A stretch of DNA of 63,231 nt from Clostridium sp. (GCF_016650035.1 NZ_JAENWM010000012.1:1-63231), one strand, 5' to 3'. Counted from the stretch's first letter, positions 36,717 to 45,942 are shown. Notes: generated by a model from the letters alone, not told the origin. Numbers and translations are program-made.

Positions 36717-37517
36717 CTATTTACTGATTATATCTGTGCCAAACCATTTTTGTGATATATCATTAGAAGTTCCATCACTTAGCATTTCTTCTAATTGCTT
36801 ATTTATTTCCTGGGTAAGAGTTATATCAGTTTTTCTCATACCAACGCCATAATCTTCTAGTCCTAGATCTTCACTCAAAACTTTATAATCACCAGGTTTT
36901 TTACTTACATAGTATCTTCCGACTACCTCGTCAACTACAACTGCATCGATACGGTCAGCGTTTAAATCTAGTAGTGCTTCTGTATTATTTGAATATTTCT
37001 TAACTTCTTTTAATGAATCAGTAAGCTCAGAATCGGAAGCAAGAGCAGTTTCACTGCTACTACCCATTTGAAGACCAACTATTTTTTGGTCTAAATCACT
37101 TTTTTTAGTAATAGTTGATTTGTCTTTTACTATAATTATTTGTTTGTTTTGAAGGTATACTTCAGAAAAAGCAATTTGTTCTTTTCGCTTTTCAGTTATT
37201 GTTAATCCATTCCATATAGCATCAATGTCTTTATTATTAAGACTCAAAATGATTCCGTCCCATTCTACAGGCTTAAATGTTACATTTACACCCATCCGTT
37301 TTCCTACTTCTTTTGCCATATCAATGTCAAATCCTACAATTTCACCAGTTTCATCTCTAAATCCCATTGGTGGGAAATTATCATCAAGACCAATTACTAG
37401 TTCTTTTTTTTCTTTTACATCATTTAGTGAATTATCAACAGTTGATTTATTTCCACAGGCAGTTAAGATAACAGTAGCAAGTATTGCCAACATTAGTAAT
37501 TTAAAATTTCTTTTCAT
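36717..37517 (-). CDS. Amino-acid ABC transporter substrate-binding lipoprotein
   Basis: 266 residues from the ATG at 37517 (AGGGGTG upstream). It has a lipoprotein signal with the lipobox LTACGNKS, then a family-3 solute-binding domain: VIGLDDNFPPMGFRD, GFDIDMAKEVGKRM, WDGIILSLNNKDIDAIWNG, and ADRIDAVVVDEVVGRYY. It would bind a polar amino acid outside the membrane and deliver it to the permease. The exact ligand is unknown. Confidence 0.92.
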   Translation of the reverse strand: MKRNFKLLMLAILATVILTACGNKSTVDNSLNDVKEKKELVIGLDDNFPPMGFRDETGEIVGFDIDMAKEVGKRMGVNVTFKPVEWDGIILSLNNKDIDAIWNGLTITEKRKEQIAFSEVYLQNKQIIIVKDKSTITKKSDLDQKIVGLQMGSSSETALASDSELTDSLKEVKKYSNNTEALLDLNADRIDAVVVDEVVGRYYVSKKPGDYKVLSEDLGLEDYGVGMRKTDITLTQEINKQLEEMLSDGTSNDISQKWFGTDIISK

Positions 37518-37678
37518 TTTTAACACCCCTTAAAATATTTTTTGTACAAGTTATAAGTCCTACGATTACTATTTTACTTCAATACGTTAAATTTGTAAAG
37601 TGGTAAAACGAAAATAAATATTTGTATAAAAATTTATTTTGAGTAGAGAATATAAATTATGAAAGGGGTGTTTTTTAA

Positions 37679-37825
37679 ATGAAGAAGAAGCAGAATAAGC
37701 TTAGTAATGGACAATTATCTTCAATAGGAATTAAGAGAATGGATAATGACGAAGATATACGTGAAAATCGTGCAAATGATTTGAATATAAAAAATAATGA
37801 TAGCAGAACTAAAAATAACAAATAA
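37679..37825 (+). CDS. 48-residue hydrophilic small protein
   Basis: ATG at 37679 with AAAGGGGTG upstream and a clean frame to a TAA. The product is Asn/Lys/Asp-rich (MKKKQNKLSNGQLSSIG at the start, NNDSRTKNNK at the end), with no hydrophobic segment. No family recognised. It stands alone before the FMN riboswitch promoter. Confidence 0.5.
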   Translation: MKKKQNKLSNGQLSSIGIKRMDNDEDIRENRANDLNIKNNDSRTKNNK

Positions 37826-37843
37826 ATTTTTTCGTTTAATTAC

Positions 37844-37872
37844 TTGACACTAAAATAACAAAGTGGTATTCT
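37844..37872 (+). promoter_or_regulatory. Promoter of the riboflavin operon
   Basis: TTGACA (37844-37849), a 17-base spacer and TATTCT (37867-37872), 20 bases before the FMN aptamer. Confidence 0.8.
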
Positions 37873-37890
37873 TAAATTGAAAAATTTAAT

Positions 37891-37998
37891 AATCCTTCAG
37901 GGTAGGTTAAATTCCTAACCGGCGGTATAGCCCGCGAGCCGAAAGGTAGATCTGGTATAAACTCCAGAGCCGACAGTAAAGTCTGGATGAGAGAAGGA
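37891..37998 (+). ncRNA. FMN riboswitch (RFN element)
   Basis: Contains CTTCAGGGTAGG, CCTAACCGGCGGTA, GCCCGCGAGCC and CCAGAGCCGACAGT, closing with GGATGAGAGAAGG, the conserved RFN core in order. It is followed by a terminator, so FMN binding should stop transcription of the rib genes. Confidence 0.96.
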
Positions 37999-38138
37999 AA
38001 ATAATGATGATAGATATAGGAGCGTTTTGTTAATAACTATGCATATAGTTGTGCAAGTGCACTTGTGTTTAAATAGTCAATGTATTTAGTGAACATTACC
38101 GTAGGTAATGATTTAACTAGATATGTAATTAGCTTATT

Positions 38139-38171
38139 AAGCCCTGAAAACATTGTTTTCAGGGCTTTTAT
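38139..38171 (+). terminator. FMN-controlled terminator
   Basis: AAGCCCTGAAAAC pairs with GTTTTCAGGGCTT, then a T run. The stretch 37999-38138 between aptamer and terminator contains further short inverted repeats that could form the antiterminator. Confidence 0.9.
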
Positions 38172-38246
38172 TAATTTTTATGATTTTATTTTATAAAAGT
38201 TATGAATACTAAGAAAAGCAATATTAATTATAGTAGGGGTGATAAA

Positions 38247-39344
38247 TTGGACAATTATTATATGGAAAGAGCAATTGAATTATCTAAAAAAGCAATTGGA
38301 TTCGTAAATCCCAACCCTCTAGTGGGTGCTGTTATTGTAAAAGATAATAGAATAATTGGGGAAGGTTATCATGAAAATTTTGGTGGATCACATGCAGAAG
38401 TAAATGCTTTTAAGAATGCAAAAGAAGACGTAGAAGGTGCAACCATGTATGTAACTTTGGAACCTTGCTCTCACTATGGTAAAACGCCACCTTGTGCAGA
38501 TGCTATAGTTAAAAATAAGATAGCTAAGGTAGTAGTTGGAATGATAGATCCTAATCCTCAGGTTTCAGGGCGTGGAATAGAAATTCTTAGAAGTAATGGA
38601 ATAGATGTGACTGTAGGCATAATGGACAAAGAAATAAAAAAAACAAATGAAATATTTATAAAATACATAACAAAACAACAACCCTTTTGCATTATGAAGA
38701 CTGCAATGACAATAGACGGTAAAATATCAACATATACTGGTGATTCAAAGTGGATAAGTAATGAAAAATCTAGATCATATGTGCATGAATTAAGACAAAA
38801 GGTAACTGGAATTATGGTGGGAATTGGGACAGTGCTGGCGGATGACCCTGAACTTACAACAAGAAGACAAGATAAAATAAGCAAAAATCCTATAAGAATA
38901 ATTATAGACAGTAAAGCCAAAATTCCTTTAGAATCAAAAGTATTAAAATGTGATGATAAAACAAAAACTATTATTGTTACAACAGAATTTGCTAAGGACA
39001 GTAAAATTGAAGCTATTAAACAAAAGGGCGTAGAAGTTATTGTAACAAAAAGTAAAAATGGCTGGGTGAATTTAAAGGACTTAATGGGTTTACTTGGTGA
39101 TATGGGAATAGATAGTATTCTTTTAGAGGGAGGTAGTACATTAAATTATTCTGCTCTACAAGAAGGCATAGTGGATAAAATTATTACTTTTATTTCTCCT
39201 AAGATATTCGGTGGCACTGCAGGTAAAACCCCAGTAGGAGGAAAGGGGATAGAACATGTGAGTGATTGTATTAAACTTAGGGATACTGAAATAACTAGAT
39301 TTGACGAAGATATTATGATAGAGGCTTACGTTACCAACGTTTAG
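38247..39344 (+). CDS. ribD: Bifunctional riboflavin deaminase/reductase RibD
   Basis: 365 residues from a TTG at 38247 with AGGGGTGAT upstream; this gives the usual MDNYYMERAIEL start, while the ATG at 38202 lacks a ribosome site. The N-terminal deaminase domain has the zinc motif HAEVNAF and PCSHYGKTPPC. The C-terminal reductase has MKTAMTIDGKI and LLEGGSTLNYSAL. It performs the second and third steps of riboflavin synthesis. First gene of the rib operon. Confidence 0.94.
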   Translation: MDNYYMERAIELSKKAIGFVNPNPLVGAVIVKDNRIIGEGYHENFGGSHAEVNAFKNAKEDVEGATMYVTLEPCSHYGKTPPCADAIVKNKIAKVVVGMIDPNPQVSGRGIEILRSNGIDVTVGIMDKEIKKTNEIFIKYITKQQPFCIMKTAMTIDGKISTYTGDSKWISNEKSRSYVHELRQKVTGIMVGIGTVLADDPELTTRRQDKISKNPIRIIIDSKAKIPLESKVLKCDDKTKTIIVTTEFAKDSKIEAIKQKGVEVIVTKSKNGWVNLKDLMGLLGDMGIDSILLEGGSTLNYSALQEGIVDKIITFISPKIFGGTAGKTPVGGKGIEHVSDCIKLRDTEITRFDEDIMIEAYVTNV

Positions 39345-39403
39345 AATTTTGAATAAATCAACAACATTGTTAAATTAATCATGGATAGAAAGGGTGTGAA
39401 TAG

Positions 39404-40054
39404 ATGTTTACAGGCTTAATTGAAGAAATTGGAGAGATAAAATTAATACAAAAGGGTGCAAAGTCTGCTAGAATCACCATAAAAGCAGAAAAAATTCTTC
39501 AAGATACAAAAGTAGGGGATAGCGTCAGCACCAATGGTGTATGTCTTACGGTAACAGAATTCAATAAAGATTCCTTTAGTGTAGACGTAATGGCAGAGAC
39601 TATAAGAAACAGTAATTTGGGTAAATTAAAACCGGGTTCTAGGGTTAATTTAGAAAGGGCATTAAAACTTTCTGATAGACTGGGTGGACATATGGTAAGT
39701 GGACACATTGATGGAATAGGAACAGTTGTGGACACTTATAAAGAAGAAAATGCCACTTGGGTGTCAATCCAAACTACAGTTGATATATTAAAATATATTG
39801 TACATAAAGGCTCAATAACAATTGACGGCATTAGCTTAACTGTAGCATATGTGGATGAAAGCGAATTTAAAGTATCAATTATACCTCATACAAAGGATGA
39901 AACTACTTTAGTAATTAAACATACAGGTGATGAGGTTAATCTCGAATGTGATATGCTAGCAAAGTATGTCGAAAAATTGTTGAAATACAATGAAGCTCCA
40001 AAGGAAAAAAAATCTATGACCATAGATTTTCTAACAACTAATGGGTTTGCATAA
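39404..40054 (+). CDS. ribE: Riboflavin synthase alpha subunit
   Basis: 216 residues with two lumazine-binding repeats. It starts MFTGLIEEIGEI; the first repeat has the GVCLTV pattern and NLERAL, the second GISLTVAYVDE and IPHTKDETTL. It dismutates two 6,7-dimethyl-8-ribityllumazine molecules into riboflavin. AAAGGGTGTG precedes the ATG. Confidence 0.95.
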   Translation: MFTGLIEEIGEIKLIQKGAKSARITIKAEKILQDTKVGDSVSTNGVCLTVTEFNKDSFSVDVMAETIRNSNLGKLKPGSRVNLERALKLSDRLGGHMVSGHIDGIGTVVDTYKEENATWVSIQTTVDILKYIVHKGSITIDGISLTVAYVDESEFKVSIIPHTKDETTLVIKHTGDEVNLECDMLAKYVEKLLKYNEAPKEKKSMTIDFLTTNGFA

Positions 40055-40105
40055 AAATTTCTGGCAAAATAGAGCAGTAACAATAAAAAATTAAGGGGTG
40101 TAAAT

Positions 40106-41308
40106 ATGTTTAAATTTAATACTATTGAGGAAGCATTGGAAGATGTTAAAAATGGAAAAATGATTGTAGTGGTTGATGATGAGGATAGAGAAAATGAAGG
40201 AGATATAATTATAGCAGCAGAAAAAGCTACTACAGAAAATATAAATTTTATGGCGATGCATGCCCGTGGACTTATATGCATGCCTATAGTTAAAGAAAGA
40301 TTAGATAAATTGAATATAAAACAGATGGTGTCAAACAATACTGATGTACATGGAACGGCTTTTACAGTTTCTATTGATGATGTAAATGCTACTACAGGGA
40401 TATCTGCTGCAGAAAGAGCGACCACTATATTAAAGGTACTAGATGATAAAGCTACGGCAAAAGATTTTAATAGACCTGGTCACGTATTTCCACTAGCAGC
40501 AAGAGAAGGCGGCGTACTAAAAAGAGCTGGGCATACCGAAGCTGCAGTGGATGTAGCAAGGCTTGCAGGATTATATCCTGCAGGTGTAATTTGTGAAATT
40601 ATGAATGAAGATGGATCAATGGCTAGAGTTCCACAGCTTATGGATTTTGTGAAAGTGCATAATTTAAAGATAATTACTATAGTGGATTTAATTGCTTATA
40701 GAAGACAAACTGAATGCCTTGTAGAAATGGTTACAGAGGCTAAAATGCCAACTAGATATGGCGAATTTAGAATTTATGGGTTTGTAAATAAGATAAATGG
40801 AGAACACCATGTAGCACTAGTCAAAGGGGAAATAAACAGTAATGAACCTGTACTTGTAAGAGTCCACTCTGAGTGCCTTACTGGAGATGCGCTAGGGTCT
40901 AGTAGATGTGATTGTGGAGAACAATATGATGCAGCAATGAAAGCAATAGAAAAGGAAGGCTGCGGAATTTTGGTTTACATGAGACAAGAAGGCCGTGGAA
41001 TAGGATTAATTAATAAGCTAAAGGCTTATAATCTTCAAGATAGTGGGATGGATACTGCGGAAGCAAATATAGCTTTAGGTTTTCCAGTAGATATGAGAGA
41101 CTATGGTATAGGAGCTCAGATATTAGAGCTTTTAGGTGCTAAAAAGATAAGAATGATGACTAATAATCCTAAAAAAATAACAGGTGTTTCAGGCTATGGC
41201 ATTGATATAGTTGAAAGAGTGGCTATAGAGATGAATCATAATGAAAGAAACAAGTTTTATCTAGAAACTAAAATGAATAAAATGGGACATATACTTCACA
41301 TAAAATAA
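40106..41308 (+). CDS. ribBA: Bifunctional DHBP synthase / GTP cyclohydrolase II
   Basis: 400 residues. The N-terminal DHBP synthase domain shows [11 protein letters not shown] and [21 protein letters not shown] (in parts: [22 protein letters not shown]). The C-terminal GTP cyclohydrolase II domain shows [19 protein letters not shown] with the three zinc Cys, and [13 protein letters not shown]. It makes both precursors of lumazine. AAGGGGTG precedes the ATG. Confidence 0.95.
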   Translation: MFKFNTIEEALEDVKNGKMIVVVDDEDRENEGDIIIAAEKATTENINFMAMHARGLICMPIVKERLDKLNIKQMVSNNTDVHGTAFTVSIDDVNATTGISAAERATTILKVLDDKATAKDFNRPGHVFPLAAREGGVLKRAGHTEAAVDVARLAGLYPAGVICEIMNEDGSMARVPQLMDFVKVHNLKIITIVDLIAYRRQTECLVEMVTEAKMPTRYGEFRIYGFVNKINGEHHVALVKGEINSNEPVLVRVHSECLTGDALGSSRCDCGEQYDAAMKAIEKEGCGILVYMRQEGRGIGLINKLKAYNLQDSGMDTAEANIALGFPVDMRDYGIGAQILELLGAKKIRMMTNNPKKITGVSGYGIDIVERVAIEMNHNERNKFYLETKMNKMGHILHIK

Positions 41309-41342
41309 TTATAAGTATTATTTCATTTATGGGAGTCAACTA

Positions 41343-41694
41343 CCAACTACCCTAAAGGGATAGTGGCTTGTGAATGAAAATTCATAAGTCGGTTGAATAG
41401 CCTAAGTTATTTTACTAAAAGCATGAATTGAGTTGACTGCTCTCAGAAATAACTACGTTATACGAGAATATATAGGTACTTCAAGATACTTCTCTAGTCT
41501 TGAACACTACGGATAGTGATTAAACATCTCTGATGGTAGGAGAAGTGTTGCTATTGCAAAACCTTATATAACATTGGCGAAGAGAACTTACCGCAGTAAT
41601 GCGTGTCTAAAATGGTTAAATGCAAGTTATTACCATCTTGCATTTTTTAATATACTTAAAACGGTATTCATCCATTACCCTAAAGGGATATTGG
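41343..41694. ncRNA. Structured non-coding element between ribBA and ribH
   Basis: No ORF. It is flanked by two direct copies of an imperfect hairpin that share TACCCTAAAGGGATA (41343-41366 and 41672-41694). Between them are several stems: TTCAAGA/TCTTGAA (about 41480-41502), CACTA/TAGTG (41505-41518) and ATAAC/GTTAT (41448-41463). A terminator sits at 41618-41648. The strand is likely plus because of the terminator. The layout resembles a non-autonomous IS200/IS605-type element or the remnant of a larger one, but a resident regulatory RNA is also possible. Confidence 0.55.
41618..41648 (+). terminator. Terminator inside the ribBA-ribH gap
   Basis: AAATGCAAG pairs with CTTGCATTT around a 10-base loop, then a T run. 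It would separate ribH from the FMN-regulated transcript unless read through. Confidence 0.8.
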
Positions 41695-41757
41695 CTTTCT
41701 ACCTAATTCGTTGTAAATAAAAAATTGAAAAATAATAAAAAAATAGGAGGAAATGAA

Positions 41758-42219
41758 ATGAAGATATATGAGGGGAAATTAATATCAGAAGGTTTAAAAT
41801 TTGGGGTTATAGTAGCTAGGTTTAATGAGTTTATAGGTGGAAAATTATTATCAGGAGCATTAGATGGATTAAAACGTCATGGCGCTTCTGAAGAAGACAT
41901 TGAAATTGTATGGGTACCTGGTGCATTTGAGATACCGATAGTTGCTAAAAAGATGGCTGAGTCTGGTAAATACGATGGTGTAATATGTTTAGGCGCAGTT
42001 ATAAGAGGTGCTACATCTCATTATGAAATGGTATCTTCTGAAGTCACTAAAGGAATAGCATCTATATCACTAGAAACAGGAGTTCCAGTCATTTTTGGAG
42101 TACTTACTACTGAGAGTATTGAGCAAGCAATTGAAAGAGCAGGCACAAAATCAGGTAATAAAGGCTATGATGCTGCAGTAACTGCAATAGAGATGGCGAA
42201 TTTACTAAAACAAATATAG
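41758..42219 (+). CDS. ribH: 6,7-dimethyl-8-ribityllumazine synthase
   Basis: 153 residues from the ATG at 41758 behind AGGAGG; an upstream TTG is not needed. Family motifs are [46 protein letters not shown] (catalytic His) and [12 protein letters not shown]. It condenses the RibA- and RibB-derived precursors. It is separated from ribBA by 449 bases of structured non-coding DNA, unusual for this operon. Confidence 0.95.
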   Translation: MKIYEGKLISEGLKFGVIVARFNEFIGGKLLSGALDGLKRHGASEEDIEIVWVPGAFEIPIVAKKMAESGKYDGVICLGAVIRGATSHYEMVSSEVTKGIASISLETGVPVIFGVLTTESIEQAIERAGTKSGNKGYDAAVTAIEMANLLKQI

Positions 42220-42226
42220 GTCGAAA

Positions 42227-42340
42227 AAGTATGCGATTTCTCCTGCGGCCTTGCATAAGAACTCAAAACAAGAATTTCTAAATAGAATTTCAATAGTTTT
42301 ATCGTTTCTTATGCAAGTCCTTCGGAAAAATTCCATACTT
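42227..42340. repeat. Inverted-repeat element, copy B
   Basis: 114 bp, with arms AAGTATGCGATTTCTCC and, inverted, AAGTATGGAATTTTTCC; both continue to CTTGCATAAGAA. It matches both halves of the interrupted element at 13264-13553, including ATCGTTTCT and the AAGAATTTCTAAAT centre. It starts eight bases after ribH and has no ORF. The rest of the gap to 42514 shows nothing recognisable. Confidence 0.7.
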
Positions 42341-42514
42341 AATATTTATCTATTATTTTAAGTAAGTCTCAGGTGTTAGAAGAAAAATCCATTACATAAA
42401 CTAAGAGTTTTTGAAAGTCAGTATATACTAGCTGGTACACTACTACACGCTTCGTATTCATGTGTATTTATGATATAATACAATTACATGAAGTAGTGTT
42501 AGGGGGTATTTAGA

Positions 42515-42820
42515 GTGGGAATTGGAGATAGTATGTTTACTATTATATTTGTTATGATGGGTGCTGCGGCTATCGTTACTGGCTTGAATTTTGAGAAGAA
42601 GCAGGGTGAAAATTATAAGGGTTCAAATAAAGTGGAATATGTAAAACTAAATAAATTTGTTTTAATTTTAATGGGCGGGATAATGTTATTTGGCACCTTT
42701 CTCGGTCAAGGAATACCGGCATTTAAAGATATAATAACAAATATAACAATGGCTAGTTTATTAATCATGTGGGTTAGTTATTCTATAATATCTAAAAAAA
42801 AATTTTCTAACAAAAAATAA
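42515..42820 (+). CDS. Small membrane protein, hypothetical
   Basis: 101 residues from a GTG with AGGGGGT upstream. Three hydrophobic helices (about 6-25, 47-66 and 74-92) and a Lys-rich C-terminus (SKKKFSNKK). No family recognised. Alone, followed by a terminator. Confidence 0.65.
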   Translation: MGIGDSMFTIIFVMMGAAAIVTGLNFEKKQGENYKGSNKVEYVKLNKFVLILMGGIMLFGTFLGQGIPAFKDIITNITMASLLIMWVSYSIISKKKFSNKK

Positions 42821-42821
42821 T

Positions 42822-42857
42822 AAAACAGCATGGAAATTTAAAATTCCATGCTGTTTT
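42822..42857. terminator. Terminator, probably bidirectional
   Basis: AAAACAGCATGGAA pairs with TTCCATGCTGTTTT. It lies between converging genes. Confidence 0.9.
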
Positions 42858-42873
42858 TATTATTAGCAGAGGA

Positions 42874-43950
42874 TTAAGGCTGACATACCTTATTCCTTCC
42901 AGTACGTTTAGCAGAATATAATGCGTTATCCGCTTCGTTAATAAGATTATCTAAATCAGCTACATTATCTGGGTAAGTAGCAGCACCTATAGAAATAGTA
43001 ATATTAATTTTAACTTCATCTGATATAATAAATTGATAGGTTTCTACAGATACTCTTAAGCGCTCTGCAACTTCTATGGCCTGGTGGCTTGGACAATCAG
43101 GTAGTATAACAGAAAATTCTTCTCCTCCAATTCTAGATACAGTATCAAAACTTCTACTAGAGATAGATAATAGGGTTCCTAGTTGGTGTAATACAGCATC
43201 TCCAGATAAATGACCATAAGTGTCATTTACTTTTTTGAAAAAGTCTATATCAATTATTAAAATAGACAAACGTTCATTTTTATCTATAACGTTTAAAAAG
43301 GATTGGTTTAGTGTATTATCGAATTGTCTAACGTTATTTAAACCAGTAAGAAAATCAATAGTTGACTCTTGTTTAAGTCTATTAAGTAATTTAATTGAAG
43401 TATGCATGTAATTAGAAATATAATAGGCTAAGATTCCAATAGAAAAAGAAGCTACCCCAAAATTCAAAAGGGTAAAAATAAGCGTAGTTGAATCTTTAAT
43501 GACTAGTAAAAAAGTTACGCTTATAATTATGGAACTTATAAAGTTCATATAGTTAAACTTTTTTAAATTATTTAGATTTAATTTTGATAGTATAGCACAC
43601 ACAACAGCAACAAGGAACATATTACTAGCGGCTATTATAGCAGAAGTACTAACGCCAAAGTAAACTATTCTAAATATTGAAATTGTGATTCCAGCAATTA
43701 TTGAAGCAAATGCACCACCATAAAGAGCGGCGAGTATTATTGATATATGACGAAAATCAAGAATAACTCCAGTGGTAATATCGATTGTAAACAACATTAA
43801 GATAATACCTAGTATACCTTGTGTAAGTCCAAAGAAAAATTTATCGTTATAAGACACCGATAAGCCCAGAAAATGTCCTTTAAATATTTGACTACTTATA
43901 AAAATAAAGGAAATTAGTATTGTTCCATTAACAAATAAATCTCTAAACAT
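42874..43950 (-). CDS. Membrane-bound diguanylate cyclase (GGDEF)
   Basis: 358 residues. The first 190 residues contain five or six transmembrane helices resembling the 5TM-5TMR-LYT sensor domain. The GGDEF domain starts at DFLTGLNNVRQFD, with the active site SRIGGEEFSVILPD. The inhibitory I-site RSFD lies five residues before GGEEF, so product inhibition is likely. It makes cyclic di-GMP from GTP in response to an unknown signal. Single gene on the minus strand. Confidence 0.9.
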   Translation of the reverse strand: MFRDLFVNGTILISFIFISSQIFKGHFLGLSVSYNDKFFFGLTQGILGIILMLFTIDITTGVILDFRHISIILAALYGGAFASIIAGITISIFRIVYFGVSTSAIIAASNMFLVAVVCAILSKLNLNNLKKFNYMNFISSIIISVTFLLVIKDSTTLIFTLLNFGVASFSIGILAYYISNYMHTSIKLLNRLKQESTIDFLTGLNNVRQFDNTLNQSFLNVIDKNERLSILIIDIDFFKKVNDTYGHLSGDAVLHQLGTLLSISSRSFDTVSRIGGEEFSVILPDCPSHQAIEVAERLRVSVETYQFIISDEVKINITISIGAATYPDNVADLDNLINEADNALYSAKRTGRNKVCQP

Positions 43951-43994
43951 TATTTAGCTCCTTTTAAAATAAGATGTTTTAAACAATTCTCAAC

Positions 43995-44033
43995 AAAAAA
44001 CTACTATATAAAACTATTATATAGTAGTTTTTT
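43995..44033 (-). terminator. Terminator of the cyclo-ligase/HAD operon
   Basis: AAAACTACTATATA pairs with TATATAGTAGTTTT, with A and T runs on either side. Confidence 0.8.
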
Positions 44034-44078
44034 ATCATATTAAAGGTTATTATATAGAAAAATAAGAAAAAGTAAAAA

Positions 44079-44807
44079 TTATATTTCAATGTGTTCCGGA
44101 TGTAGCTTATAAACTACATCTTTTCTCTCTACAATTATATTAATTTTTTCTTTTAATTTTGCGTCCTCTAAAATATTTAGCAGTAATTCTTTAGTAGGGT
44201 TTATTGCTGTAGGATTTTTAACTAGTTTCAACATAGTAAAATCTCCAGAAGTATCTCCATAAGCATAACTTTGATCCAAATCAATATTATATTTAGAGAC
44301 GAAATTTTCTATGGCAGTTTGTTTGCTAATACTATCCCACATAGGAATAATGTCACCAGTGTAAATGTCATTTTCACTCAATACATATTTTGTTCCTATA
44401 TAATCATCAAAACCGTATTTTAGAGACACGTCGCGTACAAGTTCGATAGGGCTACCTGATATTGTTATAGCTATGTGACCTTGATCCTGATGCCATTTGA
44501 TTTTATCACGGGTGTAGGTGTAAACTCTATCTCCCTTTTGTGTTATGATTTGTTTTGAAATAAATTCAATTTGGGATCTATGAAGTCCAATTATGGCTTC
44601 AGTATAAATATCGGCCATTTTAAGCAAGTAATTGTCATAATTGCCTATTCGCTTATCCCATTTAACATAATAGGGTTTTACTTCTTTGTACCATTTATCA
44701 TTTTCGATTATTTCACTTTTAATTAATTTTTTAAATAACTCTGTTATTAAGCCTTCCCTATAGAGAGTGCCATCAATATCAAAGAAAGCAGCTATTCTTT
44801 TTTTCAA
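44079..44807 (-). CDS. HAD-IB family phosphatase
   Basis: About 242 residues from the TTG at 44807, eight bases after GGAGG; a TTG at 44816 is in frame. Motif I FFDIDGTLYREG (nucleophile Asp), motif II TISGSPIELV and motif III YAYGDTSGDFTMLKLV identify a SerB-like HAD phosphatase of the IB group. Substrate unknown. It is nine bases downstream of the cyclo-ligase gene and cotranscribed with it. Confidence 0.88.
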   Translation of the reverse strand: MKKRIAAFFDIDGTLYREGLITELFKKLIKSEIIENDKWYKEVKPYYVKWDKRIGNYDNYLLKMADIYTEAIIGLHRSQIEFISKQIITQKGDRVYTYTRDKIKWHQDQGHIAITISGSPIELVRDVSLKYGFDDYIGTKYVLSENDIYTGDIIPMWDSISKQTAIENFVSKYNIDLDQSYAYGDTSGDFTMLKLVKNPTAINPTKELLLNILEDAKLKEKINIIVERKDVVYKLHPEHIEI

Positions 44808-44825
44808 ATGGATCAACCTCCAAAA

Positions 44826-45404
44826 TTAGTGTGATATTATTCTTTTTTCAGTGATTATGAAATCCAAGGGAACATCATATTTATCGGTGGGAACACTATC
44901 AATAATTTGATAGTCATATGCTATACCAATTGTAACAGTGTTTTTAGATTTTTCACATAAAAATCTATCGTAATATCCTGCACCAAAACCTATCCTATTG
45001 CAATTTATATCAAATACTACCCCAGGAACTATTATTAAATCTATATCTCGTATGGTAGTTTCCTTTAGTATATTATGTTTTGGCTCCATAACACCAAAAG
45101 TAGATTTAGTAAGATCATTTGAAAGATTATTAATTTCAAAAGGTACTATTTTTCGCTGTTTTTGTATGCAATAAGGTGCAATTACTGTTTTGCCATTATC
45201 TAAACACCACGTGGCAAGGGAGTGTGTATCCACCTCATTATTGAAACTTATGTACAACATGATATTTTTGGAATTCATGAATTGCGGTAATTCCATAATT
45301 GTGGATATAATTTTATTGCTAAAAGAATTTACATTCTGAGTTTTCATGTTTTTTCTTTGATGTAGCATATTCTTTCTTAAGGTATCCTTAAGATTGTCTT
45401 CCAT
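44826..45404 (-). CDS. 5-formyltetrahydrofolate cyclo-ligase
   Basis: 192 residues. It converts 5-formyl-THF with ATP to 5,10-methenyl-THF. Family features are LRKNMLHQRKNM, IMLYISFNNEVDTHSL, IDLIIVPGVVFD and RIGFGAGYYDRFL. It fits with the folate one-carbon flow of the gcv genes but lies far away. First gene of the two-gene operon. Confidence 0.93.
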   Translation of the reverse strand: MEDNLKDTLRKNMLHQRKNMKTQNVNSFSNKIISTIMELPQFMNSKNIMLYISFNNEVDTHSLATWCLDNGKTVIAPYCIQKQRKIVPFEINNLSNDLTKSTFGVMEPKHNILKETTIRDIDLIIVPGVVFDINCNRIGFGAGYYDRFLCEKSKNTVTIGIAYDYQIIDSVPTDKYDVPLDFIITEKRIISH

Positions 45405-45678
45405 TAAATAGCCCCCTAGTGATTAACAAAAATTATTTGTATAAATAAAATTTAAATTATTATAACATATGTCTTTCATATATGCAATTTGTAGAATTAT
45501 ATGTAATTTGGTATTAGTTAAATTGTATAAAATATTATATGAAAAACAATAAATAAATGACACAATATTTTATAAACGTACTTGAATAAGTAGTAATAAT
45601 AAATTAATACATGAAAAATTCTAAATTGGGAAATCTAAATAAGTACTCAGTGTTTACAACATATAGGGAGGAATATTA

Positions 45679-45885
45679 ATGGATTATTCAAAAGTAAGAG
45701 AAGTTAATGGAATAGACCATGTAGGAGATGTGCCAACTGCAAAAAAAGGAATCATTGATTTTCTATCGGGAGAGGATAAATATAAAGACTCGGTGCCGCA
45801 AGATAGACTCAACTCTTATAAAAAAGGACGAGAAATAGCAGTAGAAATTGAAAATATTTTAAATGGAGATCAAAGGGCTTATTAG
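45679..45885 (+). CDS. 68-residue hypothetical protein
   Basis: Short soluble protein with a good GGGAGGA site. It contains SKVREVNGIDHVGDVPTAKK and later KKGREIAVEIENIL, which may form a helix. No family recognised. The 274-base gap upstream is AT-rich, with the divergent cyclo-ligase promoter presumably there. Confidence 0.6.
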   Translation: MDYSKVREVNGIDHVGDVPTAKKGIIDFLSGEDKYKDSVPQDRLNSYKKGREIAVEIENILNGDQRAY

Positions 45886-45907
45886 ATTTGAAAAATCATA
45901 TAAAACT

Positions 45908-45942
45908 AAGGTACGGAAATTAATTCTGTATCTTACTTTATT
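45908..45942 (+). terminator. Terminator of the 68-residue gene
   Basis: AAGGTACGGAA pairs with TTCTGTATCTT (two G-U pairs), then a T-rich stretch. The region 45943-46246 is very AT-rich and shows no gene. Confidence 0.6.

Noticed and set aside
39886-40425. 179-codon minus-strand open frame
   Set aside because: Antisense to ribE and ribBA, both of which are clear genes; the product shows no family features.
41343-41694. Group I intron
   Set aside because: Some stems and a CTCTAGT stretch recall a group I core, but the conserved P7/S segment and a recognisable splice context in a gene are missing.
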